This document shows, one piece after another, positions 1 to 9,950 of a stretch of DNA of 20,493 bases (position 1 is its first letter; every line of letters begins with the position of its first letter). A program made the position numbers and the translations under genes. Source of the stretch: Saccoglossus kowalevskii (taxonomy: Eukaryota > Hemichordata > Enteropneusta > Harrimaniidae); contig NW_003148792.1 in the NCBI RefSeq assembly GCF_000003605.2, positions 42,827 through 63,319 on the forward strand. Direction: 5' to 3'. The notes below the pieces were generated by a model that ran no database searches, was not told the DNA's origin, and saw nothing but the letters and a program-made list of their open reading frames with translations.

Positions 1-2290
1 AACATGACCTTGTAAACATCTAAGTATTTGGACATATTCTGATATAGTGTTTAGACATTTTATGACGTGACCTTTGTGGACATATAAGTATAAGTACACT
101 ACGAAATTAATATTTACGCAATCGTTTACGTCCAGTGACGTGATTCTATTCGCATCCTCGCGCTATATTATTGCTGCGTCAAATAAAAAAAAAGCTATTT
201 GAGACATAATATGACGCACACCTTAATAATAAGGAAGACGTTTTTGAATTTACCAACATTTGTGCAATAATTTTTTACATTGCAACCGACATTTTCTAAT
301 TAATTAACATTGATAACAACAAAAATCACTCAAAGAACATTTAGTCAATACCGTTGATACTTTGATATTATTGCAGACCATTGGTATACCAATTGAGAAT
401 ATGAAAAATGCCTTTTAAAAAGAATTCATACAGATAATTACAGAGAAAATTGTGTTTATGTTTTGTGATTATTTGCGCTGTATTAGAGGGTTATATATTG
501 CATACAGTAGTAACAATATCAAATTATGGTTATTATGAGCACAGATAATTACGTAATACTGTGAAATTTATCAGATAATTGCTCAGTCCATACCATTATT
601 AACCATTAAGAAGGAATATTCACTGATGTTACAGATGATTTATCAAGGATTAATTACATACAAGATAATATTTCAAGCAATCTTTATATTTGCACAGCAG
701 TGACAACGCATACGCCTACATACTATGCAAAACACATAATACATGTATTTGAAACGAAGTATACTTAGTAACTGAATTACTTAAAGGTGGATGGGTGACT
801 CTGTGTTGTGGCATGGGTTCGAGACCAGGGTCAGTTTACTAGGCATAAACAGATTATTGCAGGGCTTTTTTGTGTAAGAATATATCATTGCTATGCTTTG
901 TATAGCTCATACATGGGCAACATTGTCATGATGTTTACTTGTTGTATTTTAACAGAATACTCAAATACAGGTAGCTTCGATCAGAAATATTTATGTGTTC
1001 AAAGAAGCAATGAACATGTGCAAGTTGATAATACATTCGAAATGCACTATGAACACGCAATCAGTAACGAACGATTAGTATCAATTAAATGAACCGTGAA
1101 GCTGACTAATCAAGATGATGAATATCACCGAAGATGTCGATTGTAATTTAAGATGAATACGGCCAATGGGAAATTGTCAAGTCACTAGACTTTCTCACTG
1201 CTAACAATGGCAATATGGAATCCCTGTATTCAGCTGCGCAAAGTTCATCTCACTGAAATTAGGTTGCATAGCGAGGTAAGATTATTATCGACAGGGAATA
1301 AACCATGGTAATTGAATATAACGATAAATGAGAGTCAGATTAAGTATATAGATGCAGAAAGCGTCACCAACATCCCTGTAATGACGTAGTCACTGTCACC
1401 AATATCTCGTGATGTTAAAATGTACAAATTTCATATAATTACATATAATCCACATGACGTCGTCATTTTAATAATTTCCCAAATAAACCGATGATAAAAC
1501 GAATCCATTAAATAAAGCGGCAGTTTACTTCCGCACATACCATGAATGATGCCGCAAGGAAGAAACCTAGCATATTACAGTTATCTTGTCTATCTTGTCG
1601 ACTGAATTGGAAACGTTTAACCCCAGAGGGCAAATAGAACAACGGTAATAGTAACTAATATCCAGGATTTATTTTATTCACCACACGTCACGACATCGTA
1701 CTGGAAATCCTTCGCCGTATTTGACGTATAATATCAATTACCGTTAGCGAAGTAATTGCATTTCACTCATTATTGCCTTGATATGACGTACACCATCCTC
1801 TCTATCTGTAACAGTTACAACTACACAGTGTCACCATAGCATATTATAACAACTTTGGTGCATTTTATTTTAAGAAACTACATAGCAATAATCAATTCTT
1901 CATAATACTTTATTGAATACAGTTGTTACACGATATAATTATTTCACTCGTAATAAATCTAATATGGTCACGATTTTGATAATTGTTTAGCCTATGTATA
2001 TATTTCTTAGCTTGTATGCGTCAAAACGAATACTGTTTTATATGCGCACGTATTCCGTATCTACGTAGATCGTTCCGTTCCATCTCATCAATTCAATACT
2101 GGACCACCTTTCATTGAACACTTACTAGTGCTATAATTTATCAACCGGTTAGGAAATATGTTTTTGTTTCAAGGACATGTATATTCACGGTTTTGTGATC
2201 ACAATTAAATCATATTTCGTAGCTCTTACACTTTTCGTAAGAAATAATATAACAAACGTTTAAATTTAATAAATTAGAAAGGGTTAACCG
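1..2290. other. AT-rich stretch without a recognised gene
   Basis: No ORF here looks like a conserved protein. The longest (808-1092, plus, 94 codons) has no domain signature and irregular composition. The sequence is AT-rich with scattered TGACGT (CRE half-site) motifs at 63, 136, 1382, 1455, 1685 (reverse), 1722 and 1784. A B-box-like string, GGGTTCGAGACC, occurs near 813 without a convincing A box upstream. One short splice-bordered open segment is listed separately at 1234-1275. I see no tRNA, rRNA or transposon ends. Confidence 0.6.
1234..1275 (+). CDS. Candidate 42-base micro-exon, product unknown
   Basis: The segment is preceded by a plausible 3' splice site: a CTAAC branch-like site at about 1200-1204 and a pyrimidine-containing run ending in TTCAG at 1233. 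It is followed by the consensus-like donor GAG|GTAAGA at 1276. It is 42 bases long and open in phase 0, giving LRKVHLTEIRLHSE. Its G+C content is higher than the surrounding DNA. No partner exons were found on either side, and borders like these arise by chance in AT-rich DNA. It is a weak candidate and no family is recognised. Confidence 0.13.
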
Positions 2291-2292
2291 AT

Positions 2293-2366
2293 TAGTGTAG
2301 TGTAGTGTAGAGTTAAACATATATATATACATATATTCACACACATATATATATATATACATATTT
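2293..2366. repeat. (TGTAG)n and AT/ACAT low-complexity tract
   Basis: Three to four TGTAG pentamers (about 2296-2311) are followed within a few bases by alternating TA/CA-rich DNA to about 2366. The tract resembles, in the same orientation, the larger pentamer array at 2580-2635. The two bracket the GC-richer island between them. Confidence 0.75.
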
Positions 2367-2431
2367 ACATGAAAAATTGTCCACCTATGCGGATCTGTTT
2401 GTGCAGGAATTTTACGACCGTATGCCTTTAC

Positions 2432-2439
2432 TGACGTCA
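2432..2439. promoter_or_regulatory. Palindromic CRE (TGACGTCA)
   Basis: This is a perfect full-length CREB/ATF palindrome, the only perfect one noticed in the left part of the window. It lies just upstream of the GC-richer island. The motif match is exact, but whether it functions is unknown and no TATA box or initiator was seen close by. Confidence 0.3.
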
Positions 2440-2449
2440 ACCAAACATG

Positions 2450-2575
2450 TTATGTGGGAAGTTGGCACCCAAGGCTTACAGGTACTACATCTTGCCCAAG
2501 GGTGACCTGGAGGTAGTTGTGGCAAAGGGTAACCTCATTCTCCCAAGTCCATAGACTCCACAACCGGGTGTAGTT
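2450..2575. other. GC-richer island with short ORFs on both strands, unassigned
   Basis: This patch of about 125 bases has clearly higher G+C than its surroundings. On the plus strand an ATG at about 2448 opens a 36-codon frame containing KAYRYYILPKGDLEVVVAKG and ending in TAG. On the minus strand another frame contains PPGHPWARCSTCKPWVP, with a CxxC pair. No family is recognised for either. It sits between two (TGTAG)n tracts, so it may be a fragment of a dispersed repeat or a decayed coding piece rather than a gene. Confidence 0.3.
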
Positions 2576-2579
2576 TTAA

Positions 2580-2635
2580 CGTAGTATAGTGTAGTATAGT
2601 GTAGTGTAGTGTAATGTAATGTAATGTAGTGTTGT
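2580..2635. repeat. (TAGTG)n pentamer microsatellite
   Basis: About ten pentamer units of TAGTG/TAGTA/TAATG type run from 2580 to 2635. The units are degenerate, with a GTAGTATAGT pattern on the left and TGTAATG variants on the right. Apparent minus-strand ORFs across this region are repeat artefacts (ITLHYTT-type peptides). Confidence 0.85.
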
Positions 2636-4160
2636 ATACACCAAGAACAAAATAAAATGTTAGCATTTTGGTGATTACCAGCCAATATGCTAAATGATCA
2701 ATGCGTCGGATTGGATCAACCATAGTATACTGCCATTAATTATATTTCGACATATGTTCTACTATATCAGCTTAAGTCTTGTTAAGTTTACGAAATGTTC
2801 GGACAATATCCATATATATGGTTATCGCATGGAATCGTTATCGTTGTGACCAGAATGCATGAATATTCTTATCTTAGAAAACCTTGATATTACCTATTAG
2901 GAAAAATTATTACACGTGGACTGCCATGATATATGAGACAGACATGGTTAATGTACGTGCTGAACTATTCTGCTGCCTAATTGTTACCATTACAACTATC
3001 GATACATCTTACAAACAGTTATCTATTTCAGCTATCAATATGACACAACCTTAATATATCAATCACCGTATTTGCTTTTACATAACCTTATTTGTAAAAG
3101 TACAGGATAAACCATCTACATTGTTGTTATATGCCTTTACGATGTACAATCGATGTACATCGTCATAATCTTTCACTTTTATACTTCATGTGCCCGAACC
3201 AACGTAATAGTTTAGTGGTTACTAAACAATATATGTGTGACCCTAACTATACCTAGACATTTGAGTTTAACAATTTACTTTCCTGCAAACTTTGGTATGC
3301 CTTAGGATGATCTTGGGCTTCACAATTTACTGACTAGGCATAGAACTTAGGCCTGTGTTACCTGCGTCTACCTAGACGTTGATTGGTTTACCAAAGCCTG
3401 TATTTGAAGTACAGAGTAGGTATGCAGTGCTCGTCTGCATTTGCGGAAGACCCTGTGTACTGTTCTTTCGTGAGTTCATCTTTTTTTTTCAAGTCTGTCG
3501 AATGAATCTCAGTCATTGAAATATCTCCCCATGATGTTATCAAATGCAATATAGCCCAAAACTGAGAACGCAACTTTGCATTTACTCGCACGTATTATCA
3601 ATCTTGCTTCTTTCAATTTACTATTGTAATCTTAGATAACATTTAATAGCGATGTTATTGTCGTTGTATGCATTTCAAAATCTTGACATTTTGGAATCAT
3701 CAAACCCATGAGTAACGAAAGCATGTGCATCAGGATTTTCATATTTCTAATAACTTACACAAATCTGTCATCGAATGTGTCGGAAAGTTTGTGCTTTGGC
3801 CAATTAATATCTCCTTTGGTGTTCTGAACAAGTTAACTATGATTACCAGTTCCTCTGCTATACATTAATTTCAGGTATAGCCTTAGGGGGTCGTATACTC
3901 GTATGTGGTTAATTGATGAAGTAAAGAGCCAATAATGTCTATACACCACCACCAATGTTCTTCTAACACATACAGCAGGAGTTTAGCTTTTAAACCAAAA
4001 GTTTTATTTGCAACCTTTCGGCATGTTTCACATGTGCGACAATATTTGGCCACATCTGTAAAGATTCAAGGCCAATAGTAGTGTTGAAGTAGTCTTCTAT
4101 TAGTTTTCTCCAAATGTTATCTCATGCGCTAAGCATAGAAAAGTCTGTTGGCAGTTTTTA
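2636..4160. other. AT-rich stretch without a recognised gene
   Basis: No protein-like frame or splice-bordered exon was found that I could support. It contains a 10-bp-stem hairpin (3139-3163), a shorter hairpin near 3367-3380 (CGTCTA, CC, TAGACG), and at about 3990-4050 a segment that looks like the end of a dispersed repeat (see findings). Confidence 0.5.
3139..3163. repeat. Perfect hairpin, 10-bp stem and 5-base loop
   Basis: ACGATGTACA and its exact reverse complement TGTACATCGT are separated by ATCGA. The arms also contain the direct repeat CGATGTACA. It could form a cruciform or a transcript hairpin; its role is unknown. Confidence 0.7.
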
Positions 4161-4232
4161 GGTAAGACCAACTGGTTAAGTATTTGATAAGTGTTGGACT
4201 TAGAAGTCCACGTTCGACATACTGAACCACCT
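4161..4232 (+). repeat. tRNA-like SINE head or tRNA pseudogene (Ser/Leu-like)
   Basis: An A-box-like stretch (GACCAACTGGTTAAG) is followed by an anticodon-arm-like palindrome (TTGGACTTAGAAGTCCA) and a B-box-like GTTCGAC. Order and spacing follow a tRNA of the serine/leucine kind, whose type II genes carry GAGTGGTTAAGG and a TTGGACTTGAAATCC-type arm. The T stem does not pair properly and extra bases lie between the D and anticodon arms, so it is not an intact tRNA gene. An AATAAAAACAATTATTTT-type A/T-rich tail follows at about 4237. It is best read as a decayed tRNA-derived SINE or tRNA pseudogene. Confidence 0.4.
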
Positions 4233-5010
4233 TTCCAATAAAAACAATTATTTTCATTCGCCGCCTGCTTCACTCGAATAGCATAGCATTGCTAGCATAG
4301 ATTCAAGCTGCACAATTCATGTTACCTTCATGTCAAATTTCTCATTATTATGTATTATAAATTTATTATTCTGTCTAGTTTGTACAGAAGATTACATTGG
4401 CATTGACTTGGGTAGCACGCTAGATTTGTACACATCGATGAGTTCATTATGAAGCCTTCCATGTTGTCATTATGCCACCAGTAGTGCACGTACACCTTTT
4501 ATGATCAGTTTCCATAATATCAATTCCAAGTATTATTCACTCAAGTACAGTCTCCAATACAATAGCAAACAGTTAACATGCCTAAGAACTCAAAACAAAC
4601 GACTGACACTTGAAAAAACAAACCACAGGAATAAACAAATACACTATACTACATAACCAAAAGAGTAAATATATATGAACTGCATGGCGTACATGTATTG
4701 ATGTCATGTGTGTCAAAAAAAGTGAGCACATATATTATTCTGAGTCATAAGTACAATAGGTTCTTTATGAAGACAAGTAAAATTAATGGCATCTATTAAG
4801 ATCAAGTATTTATCAAGTATACCTATCAAAATCTGTGAGTGTTAAGGTCAGTAATTCTCTACAGAACCCTCAAAAGTTTTGACGACAGCGTTTTTTTTTA
4901 AATGTCTGCATATGTATTACTAGCCCTGGAATATTAAATAAGCTGGGAAATGTGTACCCATAGGTTCATAAGTTGCTTAGAATGCTGTTTTCATATAATC
5001 AAAGCGCATT
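4233..5010. other. AT-rich stretch, nothing recognised
   Basis: No ORF, exon, repeat array or RNA gene can be supported here. A small direct repeat of TAGCATAG-type words lies near 4279-4300, and a T-rich run is present near 4889. Confidence 0.6.
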
Positions 5011-6660
5011 TGTTTTTAATTTAAACAATATTTTTATTTCGTTTCAATAATATAAACATACAACACAAAATATTACATTACAAAGAGGTAGAAGGAAGAA
5101 AATTAAAATTAAGAGAAAGAAAATAAGAAAAACAAATTTTTGATCTGGTATAACATCTAAATTTGCCCATTATCTAGCCAATTAGCTAATTGTCCCCATT
5201 TATGATAATGGATGAGTTCTTTATTTTTGTTTATTGCGATTTGTAGTTCAATATTTCTATACTCCTTGATCCAAATTTTATATGCGTATTTTGTTGGATG
5301 AACCTTTTGAACCCTGCAGGTATATACATATTTTTTTAAATAATAAAATAAAATGATTTAATAATATATTTTCCGGTTCACATAGACCTATAATAATATT
5401 GTTGACATTACAAACAATATTAGCAATAAGTGTACAATCACTTTGCAACAGTTTCAACAGTTTCTTTACAACAATACAGTTAACAAATAGGTTACTTAAT
5501 GTTACTTCTTCTTTTTCACAAAAAGAACAGTGGGGGAATTGATTATTTTTCATTTATACATTAGTTGTTAGAAGTCTGTGTATAATTTTGTATTGGAATT
5601 GAAATTGTTGTCTTGAAAGGTAATTTGAATTGTTGTTTCAACCCATACAAATGTTGGAAGTCTATGGCAATATTTGGCTCTTCAACAATCTTTTCAGACA
5701 AAGATTTATACACCTTTTTGCTTGTTAGTGTATTAATTGCAACTTACTTAGAATTCCATTGATTTTGTTTTGAAAATCACACTACTCATGGGTATTATAG
5801 TATGGTATTCTGTCAAAGTGATACCTTTTACCTTCCAATATTGCCAGTCATGAAAGTTTCCATAGAAATCGATTAGGTCTATTATTCTTAATACTTATTT
5901 TCTTGCCAAATTGTTCAGATAGACTGTACGAAAGCCAATTTTTAAAAATATAATGTTCCATAATATTTGTTATCAATTTCAGATGTTGTTTTTGGAGTGT
6001 ATGATGTCAGAGATGGCCATTCCCGGATAATACCATAATAAAAGGGTGCAATTTGATTTTCAAATTCTGATTCATCATAGTTGCAAAAAAACACAAAAAA
6101 ACATGGTCCCCAAACGTTTTCAATAGTCCCTTTCAATATATTCTTCCATCCGGCTTGGCTATCTGAAACAAATCGTTTCACCCACATAATATGTTGTGCT
6201 TTAAAAAAAGAGTCCGCCTCAATCATATTTAATCCACCCCTTTCAATATCTGGAATAAGGATTTTTCTTTTAATTTTATCCTTTCCATTCCAAATAAAAT
6301 TGTAAATAATATTATTGTCTTTTTTGATAATTGATTTTGGCACTGAAATCATTAATGCTAAATATATAAATTGAGAAAGGCCAAAGGTTTTAAGAATCTG
6401 TATTTTACCAATTATTGACAGTTTTCATTTAGACCATAATGAGCATACTGACTTTAGACTGTTAATTTTCTTTGAAAAATTTTCTTCAATAGACATGTCA
6501 GATGCATAGGTAAAACAACTCCCAAAATTGTTATTCCATTCGACCATTTAATATTTATTTTCCCCTTTGTGCAATGTTTCAACAGTTCTGGTTCTATGCT
6601 AATTCAAATGAGCATCAATAATGATTTATTATTTATTATTGAAGTGAGTTGAATATTGCT
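5011..6660 (-). mobile_element. 5'-truncated L1-like non-LTR retrotransposon (LINE)
   Basis: Read on the minus strand, this is the 3' part of a LINE. It begins at about 6660 in the region after the reverse-transcriptase core. It runs through a C-terminal zinc-knuckle-like segment, a stop codon at 5157-5159, a roughly 145-base AT-rich 3' UTR and an A-rich end near 5011-5030 that includes GAAATAAAAAT. The reverse-transcriptase catalytic core and the endonuclease are absent, as expected for 5' truncation during target-primed reverse transcription. Stops and frameshifts break the frame, so the copy is dead. The motif style (WNGK, ERGGL, WVKR) matches L1/Tx1-like elements of marine invertebrates and fish. 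Clade assignment is from memory of these motifs, not a search. Convincing target-site duplications were not found. Confidence 0.85.
5157..6640 (-). pseudogene. LINE ORF2 C-terminal region, broken
   Basis: This is the decayed C-terminal part of an L1-like ORF2 protein, the polyprotein that copies the element. From the N-terminal side, the readable pieces are as follows. ELLKHCTKGKINIKWSNG lies near 6590-6535. After a frameshift near 6515-6520 comes SIEENFSKKINSL. An in-frame TGA at about 6431 interrupts LWSK*KLSIIGKIQILKTFG. An intact block (6352-5942) carries NFIWNGKDKIKRK, ERGGLNM and MWVKRF, hallmarks of this family. Several frame changes follow between 5940 and 5555, including a recognisable YKIIHRLLTTNV. 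Then comes a Cys-rich piece (5553-5278) with CSFCEKEE and a later NCIVV cysteine, like the C-terminal zinc-binding segment. The end is clean (HKWGQLANWLDNGQI, then TAG). The plus-strand ORF at 6081-6305 is its antisense shadow. Confidence 0.85.
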
Positions 6661-7243
6661 GTGGGAAATTGTTTATAGTAAAATTATAATAGTGTCCTTT
6701 GTCATATAGTCTGGTAGAAAGCTGGTCAAAATCAAAGTACACCTCAAGTATGGAGCAAAATAAGCCGATTCTGTAGTAACTAATTATTTGATCCGGCTTC
6801 TAACATTCTGTAATGGTTTTCGAACAAATGTTAGCTTTATGAGCAGGTTTATGATCAGTAATACATGTAAGAATGTAAATTAGTTTGACTTGAAATCTAT
6901 CCATTTGACTTATTATTCGTTCGCTTGTTTGTTATCAGAGTTTTGGATTCCAGATGACAATCTGTCATTTCGACTAAGTCATCAATATCCTTCCTTGTTT
7001 TATGCTTGCATAATGACAAGTCTATTCAACAGGTGAGGGACCTTCACATCATTCCTGTAGTTCATTTTGTTTTGCGTTATATAATATTTGTAGTTAATTC
7101 ACTTCAGCCATTACAAGAACACATGTACTGTATTTACATTCATTACATGATATCCTTCATATGCCAACCTCTACTGAACTTAATTTGGCTTGTGATGACA
7201 GAAATATAAATAATTCATATTGTTTCTTTTAACAAATACAAAC
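6661..7243. other. AT-rich stretch, nothing recognised
   Basis: A 67-codon plus-strand ORF (7006-7209) is present but has no recognisable motif. Its composition follows the local AT-rich DNA, so I treat it as chance. No exon borders, RNA genes or repeats can be supported. Confidence 0.55.
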
Positions 7244-7373
7244 TTGTGTGTTACACATGTACCAGCTTGCTTCCCTGCTTGTCATTAAATATAAGATGTT
7301 GTGATAATACAGCCATTGTGTGTTACACATGTACCATCCCCCTTCCCTGCTTGTCACTAGATATAGGGCGTTG
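7244..7373. repeat. Two-copy tandem duplication, 72-bp period
   Basis: TTGTGTGTTACACATGTACC begins at 7244 and again at 7316. Each copy continues through CTTCCCTGCTTGTCA and a TATA(A/G)G(A/G)(T/C)GTTG tail. The copies differ at several positions in the second half, so the duplication is old. The CATGTAC core is locally palindromic. Confidence 0.85.
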
Positions 7374-7662
7374 GACGGTAGAAATGACACAGAAATAACT
7401 AATCTATATATTATTCAGCCAATTACATTTCCGTAACGACCCGTAGGGCCTTCTTAACCAGGCTTAGTTTTATTAGAACGAGAACAAAATGTAGTGGATT
7501 GTTTAGAAAGAACAGAAATGACGTCCTTACAATACAAAATAAGGTCGACTTACGGTAATCTCTCACTTTGTGTATGCTGGAGTCATTACCTCATATAATA
7601 TATGTGCTGCCAATAACCTACTAAATACACTCATTACAATTCAGCCATATATTTCTGTGGGA

Positions 7663-8025
7663 AACAAATGTATACTAAATGTAAACCAATGTATACTAAA
7701 TGTTAACCAATGTATACTAAATGTAATTCAATGTATACTAAAAGTTACCAATGTATACTAAATGCTTGCCAATGTATACTAAATGTTAACCAATGTATAC
7801 TAAATGTTAACAATGTATATTAAATGTTAACCAATGTATACTAAATGTTAACAATGTATACTAAATGTTAACCAATGTATACTAAAGGTTACCATTGTAT
7901 GCTAAATGTTAACAATTTATACTAAATGTTAACAAATGTATACTAAATGTTAACAATGTATACTAAATATGAACCAATGTATACTAAATGTAAACCGATG
8001 TATACTAAATGTTACCCAAATAATA
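7663..8025. repeat. Minisatellite, 20/21-bp unit, about 17 copies
   Basis: The unit is AATGTATACTAAATGTTAAC with an optional extra C. About 17 copies plus a decayed terminal copy can be counted by the GTATACTAA core. Units with and without the extra C alternate between about 7780 and 7890, giving a 41-bp dimer in the centre of the array. Each unit holds two palindromic words, GTATAC and GTTAAC. Divergent copies (GTATGCTAA, TTTATACTAA) lie near 7898-7920. The short ORF at 7570-7761 runs into this array and is not a gene. Confidence 0.95.
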
Positions 8026-9194
8026 CTATTTCATAATGTGACATAATTAACAATTTCGAATATTTTCAAAGTGAATATCAGATTAGTGTAGTACGAATAT
8101 GAGCTGCACATTGATATGGAATTATTTAATAGCGTACGCTATAATAAGTAGTGAATTCGTCATATTGTATTAAGGGTGAAATTTTGGTTGAGTCTTTTGA
8201 AATGTTGAGTAATATTTTAATGTAATAAGCAGCTACGGTATTTGCATGTAGATATCCGGGTCAGATGTTTCTTGCCGAACATCAATTCAAAGAACAGTCC
8301 CGTGTTTGTGATTGAGTTATCAATATCTTAGAGACTCATCAAGTCACCGAATTGACTCTCTGATGATCGAAGATAGACTGTATTACAAATAAATTCAATA
8401 TTCAATGTCAATCATTTCTATTAAGGTTAGTCTGGGATGTACACGAAACTCGTAAGGTTTTTTTCTGTATAGCCAATTAGTTCAGCCAATTACAGGACGA
8501 GTATCTTACCTATGTTACCACTGTGTCGCAGCGAACGTCAAACATTACTTACTTCGTGGGCTGTTTTAGCGCACTCCAGAAAAGAAATTGAATAGCAATG
8601 AATGACGAGTTTTATTTTAGTGAAGCAACGTGCGAATGCCATTATTTTTATATTTCATTCTTATTAAAGGACTTTCAACTAAGTTGTGCCGACTATACAT
8701 CTTTGAGATATTAAAATGAATTTCGTTGTCAAATGTTTTTCCTGCACATCCATTCCCACACATATATTTCGCCAGTTATTAAGTAGCTATATGACATCAT
8801 GTTCGCCCTACATTTCAAAAGGAAATTACATACTGTATGTGAAAGTTAAATATACATAACTAAAAACAGGCATACTACCAAATTACATTGGATTTGTATA
8901 ATATGAACACTGAAAATTCAGCAGATGCTTTACCTTTCGTCATACTGCTTCCAGGCACATTGCATGATACAGTCAACATACCTGGTTTACATTTTTGTTG
9001 AATGTATGCGTATGTATATTTTATTGTGGTAGTGTGAAATTGCCGTTAGGTATCGAACACGATACCCATCTATCTTTTTGTAAATCGGATATGGCCGTTC
9101 AAATTTCAAACCCTACCCCCACCAACTCTCAACCTCTATATTTCAATGAACGACAGTGAACAATTTCACAAATTTACCGTTTACAGCGACATAC
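8026..9194. other. AT-rich stretch, no recognised gene
   Basis: No protein-like frame was found. An imperfect hairpin lies at 8336-8366 (TCATCAAGTCA pairing with TGACTCTCTGATGA, with a 3-base bulge). A 14-base string, TTCAGCCAATTACA, occurs here near 8479 and also near 7416. It includes a CCAAT word in each place but no other promoter signals. Confidence 0.5.
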
Positions 9195-9204
9195 ATACAG
9201 CGGT

Positions 9205-9950
9205 GATCTAACCATAGTGTCGTAATATAATCATAGTGACGTAATTGAACCATAGTGTCGTAATTGAATCATAGTGTCGTAATAGAACCATAGTGTCGTA
9301 ATAGAACTATAGTGTCGTAATGTAACCACAGTGTCGTAATTGAACCATAGTGTCGTAATAGAATCATAGTGTCGTAATAGAACCATAGTGTCGTAATAGA
9401 ACTATAGTGTCGTAATGTAACCATAGTGCCGTAATAGAACCATAGTGTCGTAATAGAACTAGTGTTGTAATGTAACCACAGTGTCGTAATTGAACCATAG
9501 TGTCGTAATAGAATCATAGTGTCGTAATAGAACCATAGTGTCGTAATAAAACTATAGTGTCGTAATGTAACCACAGTGTCGTAATTGAACCATAGTGTCG
9601 TAATAGAATCATAGTGTCGTAATGTAACCATAGTGTCGTAGTGTCGTATTGGAACCATTGTGTCGTAATAGAACCACATTGTCGTAATAGAACTATAGTG
9701 TCGTAATATAATCATAGTGTCGTGATAGAACCATAGTGTCGTAACATAACCATAGTGTCGTAATAGAATCATAGTGTCGTAATAGAACCATAGTGTCGTA
9801 ATAGAACCATAGTGTCGTAATGTAACATTAGTGTCGTAATAGAACCATAGTGTCGTAACATAACCATAGTGTCGTAATAGAATCATAGTGTCGTAATAGA
9901 ACCATAGTGTCGTAATAGAACCATAGTGTCGTAATAGAATCATAGTATCT
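9205..9950. repeat. 19-bp satellite array, about 39 copies
   Basis: The consensus unit is AATAGAACCATAGTGTCGT. Copies run head to tail with strict 19-bp spacing, except one 17-base copy near 9457 and one 8-base partial copy near 9640. Variant units recur in a fixed order: AACTATAG, then GTAACCACAG, TTGAACC, AGAATC, AGAACC. This order appears near 9300-9400, 9455-9545 and 9545-9620, a 95-bp higher-order repeat. The right half has a different order (ACATAACC, AGAATC, AGAACC, AGAACC) repeating at about 114 bp. The 224-codon minus-strand ORF here is a by-product: 19 is not a multiple of 3 and the minus consensus lacks stops in all three frames. Confidence 0.97.

Noticed and set aside
785-840. tRNA gene or SINE with B box GGGTTCGAGACC
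   Set aside because: No A box at proper spacing and no cloverleaf could be drawn.
6081-6305. 74-codon plus-strand ORF
   Set aside because: It is antisense to the intact block of the LINE ORF2 remnant, which has clear family motifs on the other strand.
4991-6711. Target-site duplication of the LINE (TCATATAATC at 4991 and TCATATAGTC at 6702)
   Set aside because: The words match 9 of 10 but are separated from the apparent element ends by about 10-40 bases of non-element sequence, so chance is more likely.
9269-9943. 224-codon minus-strand ORF as a repeat protein gene
   Set aside because: It lies wholly inside the 19-bp satellite. The peptide period is the DNA repeat read through three phases, with no splice signals, promoter or distinct start context.
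9205-9950. CRISPR-like array
   Set aside because: Units are contiguous 19-mers with no unique spacers, and the setting is a eukaryotic genome.
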